Origin: Corynebacterium sp. zg-331
Lineage (GTDB): Bacteria > Actinomycetota > Actinomycetes > Mycobacteriales > Mycobacteriaceae
NCBI RefSeq assembly: GCF_014267345.1
Contig: NZ_JACMYD010000005.1
Coordinates: forward strand, 1-64,000
DNA: 64,000 nt
Reading direction: 5' to 3'
Below, in pieces: positions 33,219 through 41,046 of the stretch. Below the pieces are notes generated by a model. The model did not search any database and had not been told where the DNA came from. It was given only the letters and a program-made list of their open reading frames with translations. Each line of letters begins with the position of its first letter. Within the stretch, counting starts at the first letter, position 1. Both the position numbers and the translations under genes were made by a program.

Positions 33219-33724
33219 GGACGTAACCCGAGATTCTTGATACGGAACTCAACAGAATCAAGAGAAACTTGCAACCGCTTAGCAATACTTAGATCATCAA
33301 AGCCAGAATCAACGAGATGTGCCATCACATCGCGAGGCATCAGCAAAGACGCCGCGAAGCCATTAGCAAATATCTCTTCTTCATCGGTTCCGCAGGAAGC
33401 AAGGTATGCTCTTTTGAGAGCGTACTTATCACATGCGGGTGGAGCCATTTCCTTGCGTTGAAAATAATGCCCTAGTTCATGCGCTACCGTGAAGCGCTGC
33501 CGCACGGGGGCATGTTGCTCATTGATGAATATGTCTGGTGCATATTCCGCGCCGCGCTTGATGATGTAACCCGAGATACCGGCGGCCATTGGAGCCTTAT
33601 AGACATTGATGCCTAGATCACGGGCAATAATGATAGGATCCACAGACATAGCACCCGGCATGCTGTCATACCATCGTTCATCAAGAACCTTTTGAGCCGC
33701 AGCTTCGTAGCTCACTACCATCAC
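33215..33724 (-). CDS. Second ImmA/IrrE-family metallopeptidase
   Basis: 169 residues with HELGH at 82-86 (TVAHELGHYFQRKE), the downstream glutamates DEEEIFANGFAASLLMP, and a C-terminal helix-turn-helix-like segment LSIAKRLQVSLDSVEFR. This is the full IrrE/ImmA plan and closer to textbook than the gene at 32119. It is not next to a repressor but coupled to a tail-anchored membrane protein gene, and sits between integrase and immunity. Possibly a defence or exclusion module. Confidence 0.85.
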   Translation of the reverse strand: MMVVSYEAAAQKVLDERWYDSMPGAMSVDPIIIARDLGINVYKAPMAAGISGYIIKRGAEYAPDIFINEQHAPVRQRFTVAHELGHYFQRKEMAPPACDKYALKRAYLASCGTDEEEIFANGFAASLLMPRDVMAHLVDSGFDDLSIAKRLQVSLDSVEFRIKNLGLRP

Positions 33725-33776
33725 CCCTATCTATGTGGCACACATGCTAGTCGTCTAGCAGGAAAAATCCTAGCCA

Positions 33777-34955
33777 TCAGCCCAAGATTTTTTGGTTCAC
33801 CTGGTCCAAGATCTGATCTCGAGCTGCTTTCGAGTACCGCATGTACACCTCGGTGATCGTGCGTAGATCTCGCTGGCCCAGGATCTCCCCCACTGCGGGG
33901 ATCGGCATGCCTGCCTCCGCGAGCGTGGTGATCAGCCAGACTCGCCCGTAGTGCGGACTCAGCCGCACGTCTGCATACCCGGCGCGTTGTTTGGCGCGGG
34001 TGAGGGTGGTTCTGTAGGAGGTGTCCATGACGATGTTGCCTTCTGCGGTGGCGCAGAGGGGTGCGTCGGGGTGGTCGCGGGTGATGTGGGTGAGGTGCCA
34101 GCGGATGTCGTTGTGGAATCGGGCGAAGATGGGGACGTCGCGGTAGCCTGCGGTGGTTTTGGTGGTGTCTTTGCGGATCATGCCGCCGTCTTTTGATCGG
34201 TAGGCGTTGCCTTTGATGTGGATGGTGATGGTGTCTCCATCATCGGTGATGTCGCGGCGGCGGAGGCCGAGGGCTTCGCCGATGCGGAGGCCGTGGAAGA
34301 AGGTGAGGATGGCGATGATTTTGTAGCGGCCGTCGATGCGGGGGTGGCGGTGGTCAAGGGCGTCGGTGATGGCGTTCATGACGTCGGCTTCGGGGAGGTC
34401 TTTGCGGTGGGGTGTGGGGCGTTTGCGGGCATCGGGCACGCTGACGGGGTTGGTGGTGATGAGGTCGCGGTCGACGGCGGCTTGGATGGCGGTGTGGAGG
34501 CGTAGGTAGGCGGCGCGGTTGGTGGGTGGGGTGTCGAAGGTGGTGGTAATGGCGTCCCACCAGGAGGCGACGTCGCGGCGGGTGAGCCGGGAGAGGGGTA
34601 TGGCGCGGAGTTTGGCGGCATCGCCGGTGGTGTCCAGGATGCGCCAGCGGAGGGTTTTCTCGTAGTTTTCCCAGGTGGAGGGTTCTAGGGCTGTGGTGCC
34701 TCGGCGGCGCATGTCGAGCCATTTTGTGAGCCATTCGCCGACGGTGGTGTCGGCGGTGCGGGTTGAGGATTCTGGTGGTGTCCAGGCGTCGAACTCGATG
34801 AGTTTTTCTTGTTGGCGTAGCCAGCCTGCGGCGTCGTCACGGGAGTGGTAGGTCTGGGGTGCTTTGTGGCGGCGGCCATCGGGCCCGGTGTAGCGGGCGC
34901 GGTAGCGCCCGGAGGGGAGCTTGGAGATCTCGCCGAAGGAGCGTCGCTGTGCCAT
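33777..34955 (-). CDS. int: Prophage tyrosine integrase
   Basis: 392 residues. An N-terminal arm-binding domain (about 1-65, with GRYRARYTGPDGRRHKAPQT) and a core-binding domain (about 70-170) precede the catalytic domain: Arg224 (HGLRIGEALGLR), His335 and Arg338 (SPHYGRVW), Gln361 in place of the usual His (LGQRDLRTITEVY) and the nucleophile Tyr371. It catalyses site-specific recombination at the tRNA-Ala site 237 bp upstream. Full length and apparently intact. Confidence 0.95.
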   Translation of the reverse strand: MAQRRSFGEISKLPSGRYRARYTGPDGRRHKAPQTYHSRDDAAGWLRQQEKLIEFDAWTPPESSTRTADTTVGEWLTKWLDMRRRGTTALEPSTWENYEKTLRWRILDTTGDAAKLRAIPLSRLTRRDVASWWDAITTTFDTPPTNRAAYLRLHTAIQAAVDRDLITTNPVSVPDARKRPTPHRKDLPEADVMNAITDALDHRHPRIDGRYKIIAILTFFHGLRIGEALGLRRRDITDDGDTITIHIKGNAYRSKDGGMIRKDTTKTTAGYRDVPIFARFHNDIRWHLTHITRDHPDAPLCATAEGNIVMDTSYRTTLTRAKQRAGYADVRLSPHYGRVWLITTLAEAGMPIPAVGEILGQRDLRTITEVYMRYSKAARDQILDQVNQKILG

Positions 34956-35016
34956 GCGGTTCCTTGTCTGGGGTTCAAAATTCTGCGCTCCCCCAGGTCG
35001 CGGTGTGGTGACTGTG

Positions 35017-35114
35017 TGGGGAGTGCATGGGGCAAATGTGGGGCTATCGTGGGGTTGTGGGGTAGAAATGGGGAGCGAAAGCGTCTTACTGCACGCTACT
35101 GCACGCTATAGCAC
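35017..35114 (+). promoter_or_regulatory. Phased TGGGG boxes and tandem repeats between int and the attachment core
   Basis: Six TGGGG boxes start at 35017, 35028, 35039, 35050, 35058 and 35069, mostly 11 bp apart (one helical turn). Two exact 10-bp repeats TACTGCACGC follow at 35087-35096 and 35097-35106. Repeats of this kind between an integrase gene and its core site usually bind integrase arm domains or excisionase. Confidence 0.55.
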
Positions 35115-35151
35115 ACTTGCCATACCCGCAGGTCAGGGCGTTGCATCAAAG

Positions 35152-35187
35152 AAAAAATCCCCCTCACCTTGGCACTTGGTGAGAGGG
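35152..35187 (-). terminator. Terminator downstream of tRNA-Ala
   Basis: On the minus strand a stem formed by CCCTCTCACC and GGTGAGGG around a short loop is followed by GATTTTTT. It lies 6 bp beyond the tRNA 3' end, on the prophage side of the core repeat, so the phage brought it along. Confidence 0.75.
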
Positions 35188-35191
35188 TGTG

Positions 35192-35205
35192 GTGGAGCTA
35201 AGGGG
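35192..35205 (+). repeat. Right attachment core in the tRNA-Ala 3' end
   Basis: GTGGAGCTAAGGGG, identical to 837-850, covers the discriminator base, the 3' acceptor strand and the first T-stem bases of the tRNA. Recombination here keeps the tRNA intact because the phage copy replaces the lost 3' end. Confidence 0.8.
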
Positions 35206-35265
35206 AATCGAACCCCTGACCTTTGCATTGCGAACGCAACGCTCTACCAACTGAGCTATAGCCCC
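35193..35265 (-). tRNA. tRNA-Ala (anticodon CGC)
   Basis: 73 nt on the minus strand. Acceptor GGGGCTA pairs with TAGCTCC including the G3:U70 pair that identifies alanine tRNAs. D-arm GCTCAGTTGGTAGAGC, anticodon loop TTCGCAA (CGC at 34-36), T-arm AGGGG-TTCGATT-CCCCT, discriminator A. CCA is not encoded. It is the integration site of the first prophage. Confidence 0.95.
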
Positions 35266-35318
35266 AATGGCTCACTATGCTAGCACCGCGCCGCGAATTG
35301 CACGAATCCGCAGGTCAA

Positions 35319-36335
35319 TCACACCGCGGCCCGGCGCTCGTAGCCATTATCCGGGGCGTTGTCCCTCCCCATTCCCGCAGTGGAACGCACCTCCAGGTGG
35401 TGGAAGTCGGGGCTTTCGTCGTCCATCTCCACCACCACGGCGCCGGGTCGCAGGAGCTGGCGGGGAATCTTGAGGGCCTCGTCGTCGCGATGACGCACGC
35501 CCATGCGGGCACGACGCAGCTGGCGGATGCGGCGACGCCGCAGGGCCTCCTCCTGGCGCACCTGGGCGCGTAGCGCGAAGAGGTAGACGAGCAGCAGCAG
35601 GGCGAAGGCCCCCGGCGCGGCCCAGACCCAGCCGCCGAAGATCAACGCCAGGATGGCGGCCAGGGCGGTGGCTCCGCCGAGCCCCATGAGGGTGCGCTGG
35701 CGGCGCTGGTAGCGATCGGCGGAGTGGGCGGCGTCGGTCTCGGGGTCCCAGCCGCCGCGACCGCGCCTGCTGGCGGCGAACTCCAGTTCCTCCTCGCTGA
35801 GTTCATCCTCGTTCCCCTCCGCCTCGGCCGGGATTTCTTCGGCCTGCGGGGCCTCGGCGGCCCGCGCCTCCGGGGCCTGCTCGCCGGTGCGGTAGAGCAG
35901 GTCCTCCGGGGTGGTGTAGGTCTCGTCCACCTCGTAAGTTTCGGCGTCCTCCGCCTCGTCGGTGGTCTCGGGCTCCTCCTCGGCCTCCGTTTCCCTGGCG
36001 CCCGCCTCCAGCTCGTGCACCACGTCGCCCTCGAGGTACACCTCGGGCACCTCGTCCTCGCGTTCCTCGGCGCGATCGGACTGCACCTCCTCGGAGGCCA
36101 CGACCTCGTAGTCCTCGGCGGGCTTGTCCTCGGGGTAACGGATGTCCTCGGCCTTAATCTTGGGTTTGCGCCGCATGATCCCGGAGAGCGCGCTGCCGCC
36201 CTCGTAGACCACGCGGGTCTCCTCGAGGGCCTCCCCGGTCTTGCGGATGGGTTTATTATCTCGCTGCAAAAGGGGGATGAGTACAAAGAGCCAGAGCACG
36301 ATGATGAGGAGAATCAGCAAGCCACCGGTCGTCAC
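35319..36335 (-). CDS. glpR: GlpR (SepX-type), membrane receptor of gephyrin-like Glp
   Basis: 338 residues. An N-terminal transmembrane segment (LLILLIIVLWLFVLIPLL), a long acidic disordered region (about 60-200), then two more hydrophobic segments (about 215-255) and a basic C-terminus. This matches the actinobacterial SepX/GlpR divisome protein, which in corynebacteria anchors the gephyrin-like protein Glp at the septum. The glp gene is two genes upstream, which supports the identification. Confidence 0.8.
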   Translation of the reverse strand: MTTGGLLILLIIVLWLFVLIPLLQRDNKPIRKTGEALEETRVVYEGGSALSGIMRRKPKIKAEDIRYPEDKPAEDYEVVASEEVQSDRAEEREDEVPEVYLEGDVVHELEAGARETEAEEEPETTDEAEDAETYEVDETYTTPEDLLYRTGEQAPEARAAEAPQAEEIPAEAEGNEDELSEEELEFAASRRGRGGWDPETDAAHSADRYQRRQRTLMGLGGATALAAILALIFGGWVWAAPGAFALLLLVYLFALRAQVRQEEALRRRRIRQLRRARMGVRHRDDEALKIPRQLLRPGAVVVEMDDESPDFHHLEVRSTAGMGRDNAPDNGYERRAAV

Positions 36336-36423
36336 GAGATTGCACCTTCCAGGGTAGGGGTAAACGCCTGTAGAATAGCCGCCCGCGCGGTCGGGACGGT
36401 CGAGGCACGCCGAGGTGCGGATC

Positions 36424-37023
36424 TCAGCGGATCAGCCCGGCGCGCCGCAGCCTGCTCACACAACTTCCGCCGTGCTCCCCGGCCACCTGGGCCACGAGGT
36501 GGTGGTCGCGCCAGGCACCATCGATGTGGAGGTTGGCCCGCAGGTAGCCCTCCTCGCGGTACCCGTTGCGGTGGAGCACGGTGCCGGAGGCGGGGTTGGT
36601 TGGCAGGTAGGTGGCGGTCACGCGGTGCAGGCCGAGCGGGCCCAGCGCATAGTCGGTGCCCAGGGCGCAGGCGGCGGTGGCCACGCCCCTGCCGGTGTAG
36701 CCCGCGTGCACCCAGTAGCCGATCCAGCATTCCGAGGCCGCGCCGCGCTGGATGCCGCCGAGGGTGAGCTGTCCGGCAAACTGCCCATCGACCTCGATGG
36801 CCAGGGCCACGGTATCGCCCCGCCTGGTGCTGCGTCGCAAGTGACGGTGGTAGCGCCACCACTGCCACGGGGTGTGGTGGGCGGCCCAGTCGCCGCGCAG
36901 GGTGGGTTCCACGGGGCGCAGCTGCGCCTCGTTGGCCCGGCGTTGCCGGCACCATTGGGGTCCGTCGCTCAGGCGCAGCGGGCGCAGGAGCACCGTGGCA
37001 CCGTCGGGCAGGACGACGCTCAT
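36424..37023 (-). CDS. GNAT acetyltransferase, RimJ/RimL type
   Basis: 199 residues. The GNAT core is visible: VALAIEVDGQFAGQLTLGGI, the acetyl-CoA loop GYTGRGVATAACALG and NPASGTVLHRNGYREEGYLR, typical of ribosomal-protein N-acetyltransferases. Overlaps glp by 4 bp and probably shares its transcript. Substrate unknown. Confidence 0.85.
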   Translation of the reverse strand: MSVVLPDGATVLLRPLRLSDGPQWCRQRRANEAQLRPVEPTLRGDWAAHHTPWQWWRYHRHLRRSTRRGDTVALAIEVDGQFAGQLTLGGIQRGAASECWIGYWVHAGYTGRGVATAACALGTDYALGPLGLHRVTATYLPTNPASGTVLHRNGYREEGYLRANLHIDGAWRDHHLVAQVAGEHGGSCVSRLRRAGLIR

Positions 37024-38282
37024 GACCCCTGGGAAAGGAAGAGAACCTCCACGATGTCGCCGGGACGGATCTCGGCGGCGGAATCGGGGATGCGGATCAT
37101 GGCGTTGGCCGCCGATAGCCCGGCCAGCAGGTGGGCGGGCGCGCCGGTGGCCCCGCCCAATCCCTCCACGAGGTAATCGTGGGTCTCGGCGTCGCGCATG
37201 AGCCGGGCGCGCACGAATCCTCGCCGCCCCGGTATCGAGGTGACGTGGTTGAGCGCGCGGGCGCGCACCACGCGACGCTGGGCGTTGCGTTTGCCCAGGC
37301 AGAGCCGCACCAGAGGGCGCGCGAAGACCTCGAAGGTGACGAGCGCGGAGACGGGGTTGGCGGGCAGCAGGAACACCGGGACGCGGTCGTCTCCGAGCAG
37401 GCCGAATCCCTGCACGGAACCGGGGTGCATAGCCACGCGGGTGGTGTCAATGTCCCCGAGTTCCTCAAGGACGGCACGCACGCGCTGGGAGCCGGTGCCG
37501 CCCACGGCCCCGGAGATCACCAAGATCTCGCTGCGCATCATCTGGCCCTCGATGATCTCGCGCAGGCGGCGGCTCTCCCCCTCCGCGATGCCCACGCGGT
37601 GCACGTCCGCGCCAGCCTCTTTGGCGGCGGCGGACAGGCAATAGGAATTGACATCGTAGACCTGCCCGAGGCCGGGGTCGCGGTGGATGTCCACCAGCTC
37701 CGCCCCCACGGAAATCACGGAGACGCGGGGGCGCGGGTAGACCAGCACCTTGGAGCGGCCCACGGCGGCGAGCAAGCCGATCTGAGCCGGTCCCAGCACC
37801 GCCCCGGAGGAGACCGCCACGTCGCCCTTGTTGATGTCGTCGCCCGCCCGGCGCACGAAATCCCCGGAGCGCACGGGGCGCTGGGCGGAAACGCGCTTGC
37901 GCCCGCGGTCGCTCCAGTCGAGCGGCAGGACGGCGTCGGCCAACGTGGGCAGGGGTGCCCCGGTGTGCACGCGCACGGCCTGCTTGGGTTGCAGCCGCAG
38001 GGGTTGCTGGGAGCCCGCGGCCACCTCCCCCACCACGGGCAGGGATTTTTCTAGGGGCACCAGCGGCCCGGCGGAGGAGCTCAAGCCCCGCTCCCCGCCC
38101 ACGTCCACGGCGCGCACGGCGTAGCCGTCGATGGCCGCCTGGGCGAAACCGGGAAGCGGGTTGCTCGCCTGCACCTCCTCGGCGCACATGAGCCCGAGCG
38201 CGTCCGCGATGGAAATACGCACCGGCTCGGGGGTCACCGCAGCATCCGTCACCAGGGCTAGCTGCTCGTCCACGGACCGCAC
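37020..38282 (-). CDS. glp: Gephyrin-like protein Glp (MoeA family)
   Basis: 420 residues with the MoeA domain series: N-terminal region (FAQAAIDGYAVRA), MoaB/Mog-like domain III (VYPRPRVSVISVGAELV; ILVISGAVGGTG; GFGLLGDDRVPVFLLPANPV) and C-terminal domain IV. In corynebacteria the MoeA paralogue in this locus is Glp, which binds FtsZ and GlpR and works in division rather than mainly in molybdenum cofactor synthesis. The adjacent glpR supports Glp. Residual MoeA activity cannot be judged. Confidence 0.82.
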   Translation of the reverse strand: MRSVDEQLALVTDAAVTPEPVRISIADALGLMCAEEVQASNPLPGFAQAAIDGYAVRAVDVGGERGLSSSAGPLVPLEKSLPVVGEVAAGSQQPLRLQPKQAVRVHTGAPLPTLADAVLPLDWSDRGRKRVSAQRPVRSGDFVRRAGDDINKGDVAVSSGAVLGPAQIGLLAAVGRSKVLVYPRPRVSVISVGAELVDIHRDPGLGQVYDVNSYCLSAAAKEAGADVHRVGIAEGESRRLREIIEGQMMRSEILVISGAVGGTGSQRVRAVLEELGDIDTTRVAMHPGSVQGFGLLGDDRVPVFLLPANPVSALVTFEVFARPLVRLCLGKRNAQRRVVRARALNHVTSIPGRRGFVRARLMRDAETHDYLVEGLGGATGAPAHLLAGLSAANAMIRIPDSAAEIRPGDIVEVLFLSQGS

Positions 38283-38293
38283 TGGCCGCCTCC

Positions 38294-39238
38294 TTACTCC
38301 TTGTGCCCTCGTGATCCTAGCCGGGTTTCTTCCTCGTACCGGGCCAGGATCTCCTCGATGGCCTCCTTCAGCCCCGGCCCGTACACCGGGTGGCGCAGCC
38401 CAAAGTCCACGCAGGCCGGGATGTAGCCGCCCGGGTTGCCGAGGTCGTGCCGGGTACCCTCGTGGATCACCACGTGCACCGGGTGGCCCTCAGTGATCAG
38501 CAGCTCGATGGCGTCGGTGAGCTGCAGCTCGCCGCCCTTGCCGGGGGTGATGCGGCGCAGCGCATCGAAGATCGCCCGGTCGAGCAGGTAACGCCCGGTG
38601 GCCACGAAGTTCGAGGGGGCCTGGGCGGGGTCCGGCTTTTCCACCATGCCCACCACGCGCTTGACGTCCCCGCGCTCGGTGTCCTGCACGTCAAACACGC
38701 CATAGTTGTACACCTCCTGGTGCGGCACCACGAAGGCGCACAGCACCGACCCACCGTATTCTGCGCGCACGGCGGCCATCTTTTCCATCACGCCCATGGG
38801 AAGCACCAGGTCGTCGGGGAGCATGACGGCCACCACGTCCTCGTCTTCATCCAGGATGCTCTCCGCCAGGCCCACGGCATGCCCCAGGCCGAGGGGGTGC
38901 TCCTGGGTGACGGGCACGGCGTCGATGATGCCGCTGGCGTGACGAACCTTGCGCAGCTGCTCGTCCTTACCGCGGGTGTGCAGGGTGTCCTCCAGCTCCG
39001 GGGCGGGGGCAAAGTGCGCTAGCACTCCCTCCTTGTGCGGCGCGGTGACCACGGCCAGGCGCGAGGCCCCCAGGGCCACGGCCTCATCCGCGATGAGCTC
39101 GATGCCCGGCGTGTCTACCACCGGGAGCAGTTCCTTGGGCACCGTCTTGGTGGCGGGAAGGAAGCGGGTACCCAGCCCGGCGGCGGGAACAACGACCGTT
39201 TTGACCGCGTGCGGGTGTTCCGAAGTGGGTGCATTCAT
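38294..39238 (-). CDS. galU: UTP-glucose-1-phosphate uridylyltransferase
   Basis: 314 residues. The nucleotide-binding signature PAAGLGTRFLPATKTVPKEL and LPVVDTPGIELIADEAVALG, plus VVAVMLPDDLVLP and EKPDPAQAPSNF, are those of GalU. It makes UDP-glucose for trehalose, cell-wall and polysaccharide synthesis. Divergent from the folate gene at 39301. Confidence 0.95.
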   Translation of the reverse strand: MNAPTSEHPHAVKTVVVPAAGLGTRFLPATKTVPKELLPVVDTPGIELIADEAVALGASRLAVVTAPHKEGVLAHFAPAPELEDTLHTRGKDEQLRKVRHASGIIDAVPVTQEHPLGLGHAVGLAESILDEDEDVVAVMLPDDLVLPMGVMEKMAAVRAEYGGSVLCAFVVPHQEVYNYGVFDVQDTERGDVKRVVGMVEKPDPAQAPSNFVATGRYLLDRAIFDALRRITPGKGGELQLTDAIELLITEGHPVHVVIHEGTRHDLGNPGGYIPACVDFGLRHPVYGPGLKEAIEEILARYEEETRLGSRGHKE

Positions 39239-39300
39239 AACCTCACACCCTACCCATGCCCGCCCCGCCTCCCGTGCAGCGCCACGGTAGCCTGGGATAG

Positions 39301-39882
39301 GTGAGCAAAGAAGAACTGCGCCGCCTCCTGCTCCAGGCCCGCCGCCACCGCCGCGACAAGTCGCGTGACGACGCCGCCCTGGCCACCCAGTGTCTGCTCC
39401 TGTTGGAGACCTGCGGCCCCGGCCCCGTGGCCGCCTATCACCCGCTCCCCACCGAGCCCGGTCACGGCGCCCTGGTCGAGGTGCTGCGCGCCACCGGCCG
39501 CCGCCCTTTGCTCCCCATCGCGCTGCCCGACGGCACCCTGGCCTGGGCCTTCGACGGCCCCACCGCCCCCGGCGCGCTGGGGATAGCGGAACCCACCGGA
39601 TCTCGATACGGCGTGTCCGCGCTCCGAGAGTGCGCCCTGATCCTGGTGCCCGCCCTGGGGATCACCCCGCGCGGGTACCGGCTGGGCAAGGGCGGCGGTT
39701 ACTACGATCGCACGCTGGCCGAGCTCTCCTCCCCGCGACCGCCCGTAGCGGCCCTGGCCTATCCGGAGGAGATCCGCCCCGACATCCCCGTGGAACCCCA
39801 CGACCAGGCGGTGGACTACCTCGTGGAACCGAGCGGGTGGCGCCCGCAGTCCAAGGAGGTATGTTCGCCCGGCTCCTGCTGA
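39301..39882 (+). CDS. 5-formyltetrahydrofolate cyclo-ligase
   Basis: 193 residues from GTG 39301. No ribosome-binding site precedes it and TAGCCT lies about 9 bp upstream, so a leaderless transcript is likely. Family motifs: VAAYHPLPTEPG, LILVPALGITPRGYRLGKGG and GYYDRTLAEL. It converts 5-formyl-THF to 5,10-methenyl-THF using ATP. Confidence 0.9.
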   Translation: MSKEELRRLLLQARRHRRDKSRDDAALATQCLLLLETCGPGPVAAYHPLPTEPGHGALVEVLRATGRRPLLPIALPDGTLAWAFDGPTAPGALGIAEPTGSRYGVSALRECALILVPALGITPRGYRLGKGGGYYDRTLAELSSPRPPVAALAYPEEIRPDIPVEPHDQAVDYLVEPSGWRPQSKEVCSPGSC

Positions 39883-40451
39883 TCCTGCGCACCCCCGGCT
39901 GGCGGCGCACCACCCTGCTGCGGCGCGCCCTGGCCGCGATGCTGCTGCTGTGCGCCCTCGTCCTCGCGGTCACGCCCCAAGGTACCCCGGTGCTCTTCTT
40001 CCGAGCGGAGCTGGCCACCGGCCAGGAGATCGCGGCGGGGGACGTGGAAATCCGCCGAGCCGCGCCCGCCCTCGTCCCCGGCACCGCGTTGCGCCGCCCC
40101 GAAGATGCCCTGGGCAAGGTTCTCATCGCCCCGGCGGTGCCCGGCGAACCGGTAACCCCCTCCCGGCTCCTCACCCCGGCCGCCCTGGACGGGCAGGTGG
40201 CGGTTCCCGTGCCGCTGTCCACCCCGGAGATCATGCACCACGGCGACGTAGTCTCCGTGGTCGCCCAGGGCGAGGAGGCTCAGCCGGACGTCATCGCCGC
40301 CGGGGTGACGGTACTCTTACCCCCTGGCCCGGATCGCCCCACGGCCCTGCTGTCTCTGCCGGAACGCGACGCCGCCCGGGTGGCCACCGCGGCCTTATCC
40401 ACCCCGCTCACGGTGTTTTTTACTAGGGTAGGTTACGCATCTGTCGAATAA
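39861..40451 (+). CDS. SAF-domain membrane-anchored protein (CpaB-like)
   Basis: 196 residues from ATG 39861 (AAGGAGGT directly upstream; 22-bp overlap with the folate gene). One transmembrane segment (about 22-45) is followed by a SAF domain (ELATGQEIAAGDVEIRR, GTALRRPEDALGKVL) and a beta-rich C-terminus. SAF domains occur in Flp pilus protein CpaB and related cell-surface proteins. No pilus genes are nearby. Confidence 0.8.
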   Translation: MFARLLLILRTPGWRRTTLLRRALAAMLLLCALVLAVTPQGTPVLFFRAELATGQEIAAGDVEIRRAAPALVPGTALRRPEDALGKVLIAPAVPGEPVTPSRLLTPAALDGQVAVPVPLSTPEIMHHGDVVSVVAQGEEAQPDVIAAGVTVLLPPGPDRPTALLSLPERDAARVATAALSTPLTVFFTRVGYASVE

Positions 40452-40471
40452 TGTCTCATAGGAGGTTCCGC

Positions 40472-40906
40472 ATGCTGAAGGGCTTTAAGGACTTCATTTT
40501 GCGCGGTAACGTCATCGAATTAGCCGTGGCCGTGGTCATCGGCTCCGCCTTTACCGCGATCGTCACCGCCTTTACCGATAGCATCATCAACCCCCTCATC
40601 GCCGCGCTGGGCACGAGCCCGGAGGTCGATGGCCTGGCCATCGAGCTGCGCGCGGGCGACGCCGCCACCCGCGTCGATTTCGGCGCCGTGATCAGCGCCG
40701 GACTCAACTTCCTCATCATCGCCGCCGTGGTGTACTTCATCCTGGTGGCCCCGATGAACAAGCTCAACGAGATGCAGGCCAAGCGCCACGGGATCGAGGA
40801 GGACAAGGAGGAGAAGGTGTCTATCGAGGCCAACCTGCTCTCCGAGATCCGCGACCTGCTCAAGGAGCAGGAGGCCGACGCTACGGGCGGGAATCACCGC
40901 GCATAG
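40472..40906 (+). CDS. mscL: Large-conductance mechanosensitive channel
   Basis: 144 residues from ATG 40472 (GGAGG upstream). The diagnostic N-terminus MLKGFKDFILRGNVIELAVA and pore helix VVIGSAFTAIVTAF are followed by a second transmembrane helix (about 70-92) and a charged cytoplasmic tail. It releases solutes on hypo-osmotic shock. It overlaps no essential signal of the SAF gene and probably shares its transcript. Confidence 0.95.
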   Translation: MLKGFKDFILRGNVIELAVAVVIGSAFTAIVTAFTDSIINPLIAALGTSPEVDGLAIELRAGDAATRVDFGAVISAGLNFLIIAAVVYFILVAPMNKLNEMQAKRHGIEEDKEEKVSIEANLLSEIRDLLKEQEADATGGNHRA

Positions 40907-41046
40907 TGATGCGGCGGGCGCTGCTGGCGAAAGAACTCCTCGCTGCGGCGCTCAAAGAACTCCCGGTGCGGGGTATCGGCCCGGCGGTCGATATTCTGCG
41001 CCGAGCTGGGGCGTATCTTCCTGCGTCTCTTCTTCATCGCACTCAC
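40894..41046 (-). CDS. Small basic hypothetical protein downstream of mog
   Basis: 50 residues from GTG 41046 (or 47 from ATG 41037), starting directly after the Mog stop and ending 13 bp into the mscL 3' end on the other strand. Very basic (KKRRRKIRPSS, REFFERRSEEFFRQQRPP). It fills an otherwise empty 140-bp gap. A gene is plausible but unproven. Confidence 0.4.
   Translation of the reverse strand: MSAMKKRRRKIRPSSAQNIDRRADTPHREFFERRSEEFFRQQRPPHHYAR

Larger units (their letters stand above)
851..35191 (-). mobile_element. Complete siphovirus prophage of about 34.3 kb integrated in tRNA-Ala
   Basis: Bounded by the 14-bp repeat at 837-850 and 35192-35205. Gene content is continuous and ordered as in temperate siphoviruses. 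Reading leftward: integrase, immunity, early genes, terminase, portal, head, connectors, tail, tail fibre and lysis. No structural module is missing and no late gene is visibly broken, so it may be inducible. Almost everything is on the minus strand; the plus-strand exceptions are the repressor pair (31560-32526) and one small gene (30772-31101). Confidence 0.93.

Noticed and set aside
34218-34505. Acidic valine/glycine-rich plus-strand ORF inside the integrase
   Set aside because: Antisense of the integrase; simple GEDGD/AEAVEEG composition typical of a shadow frame.
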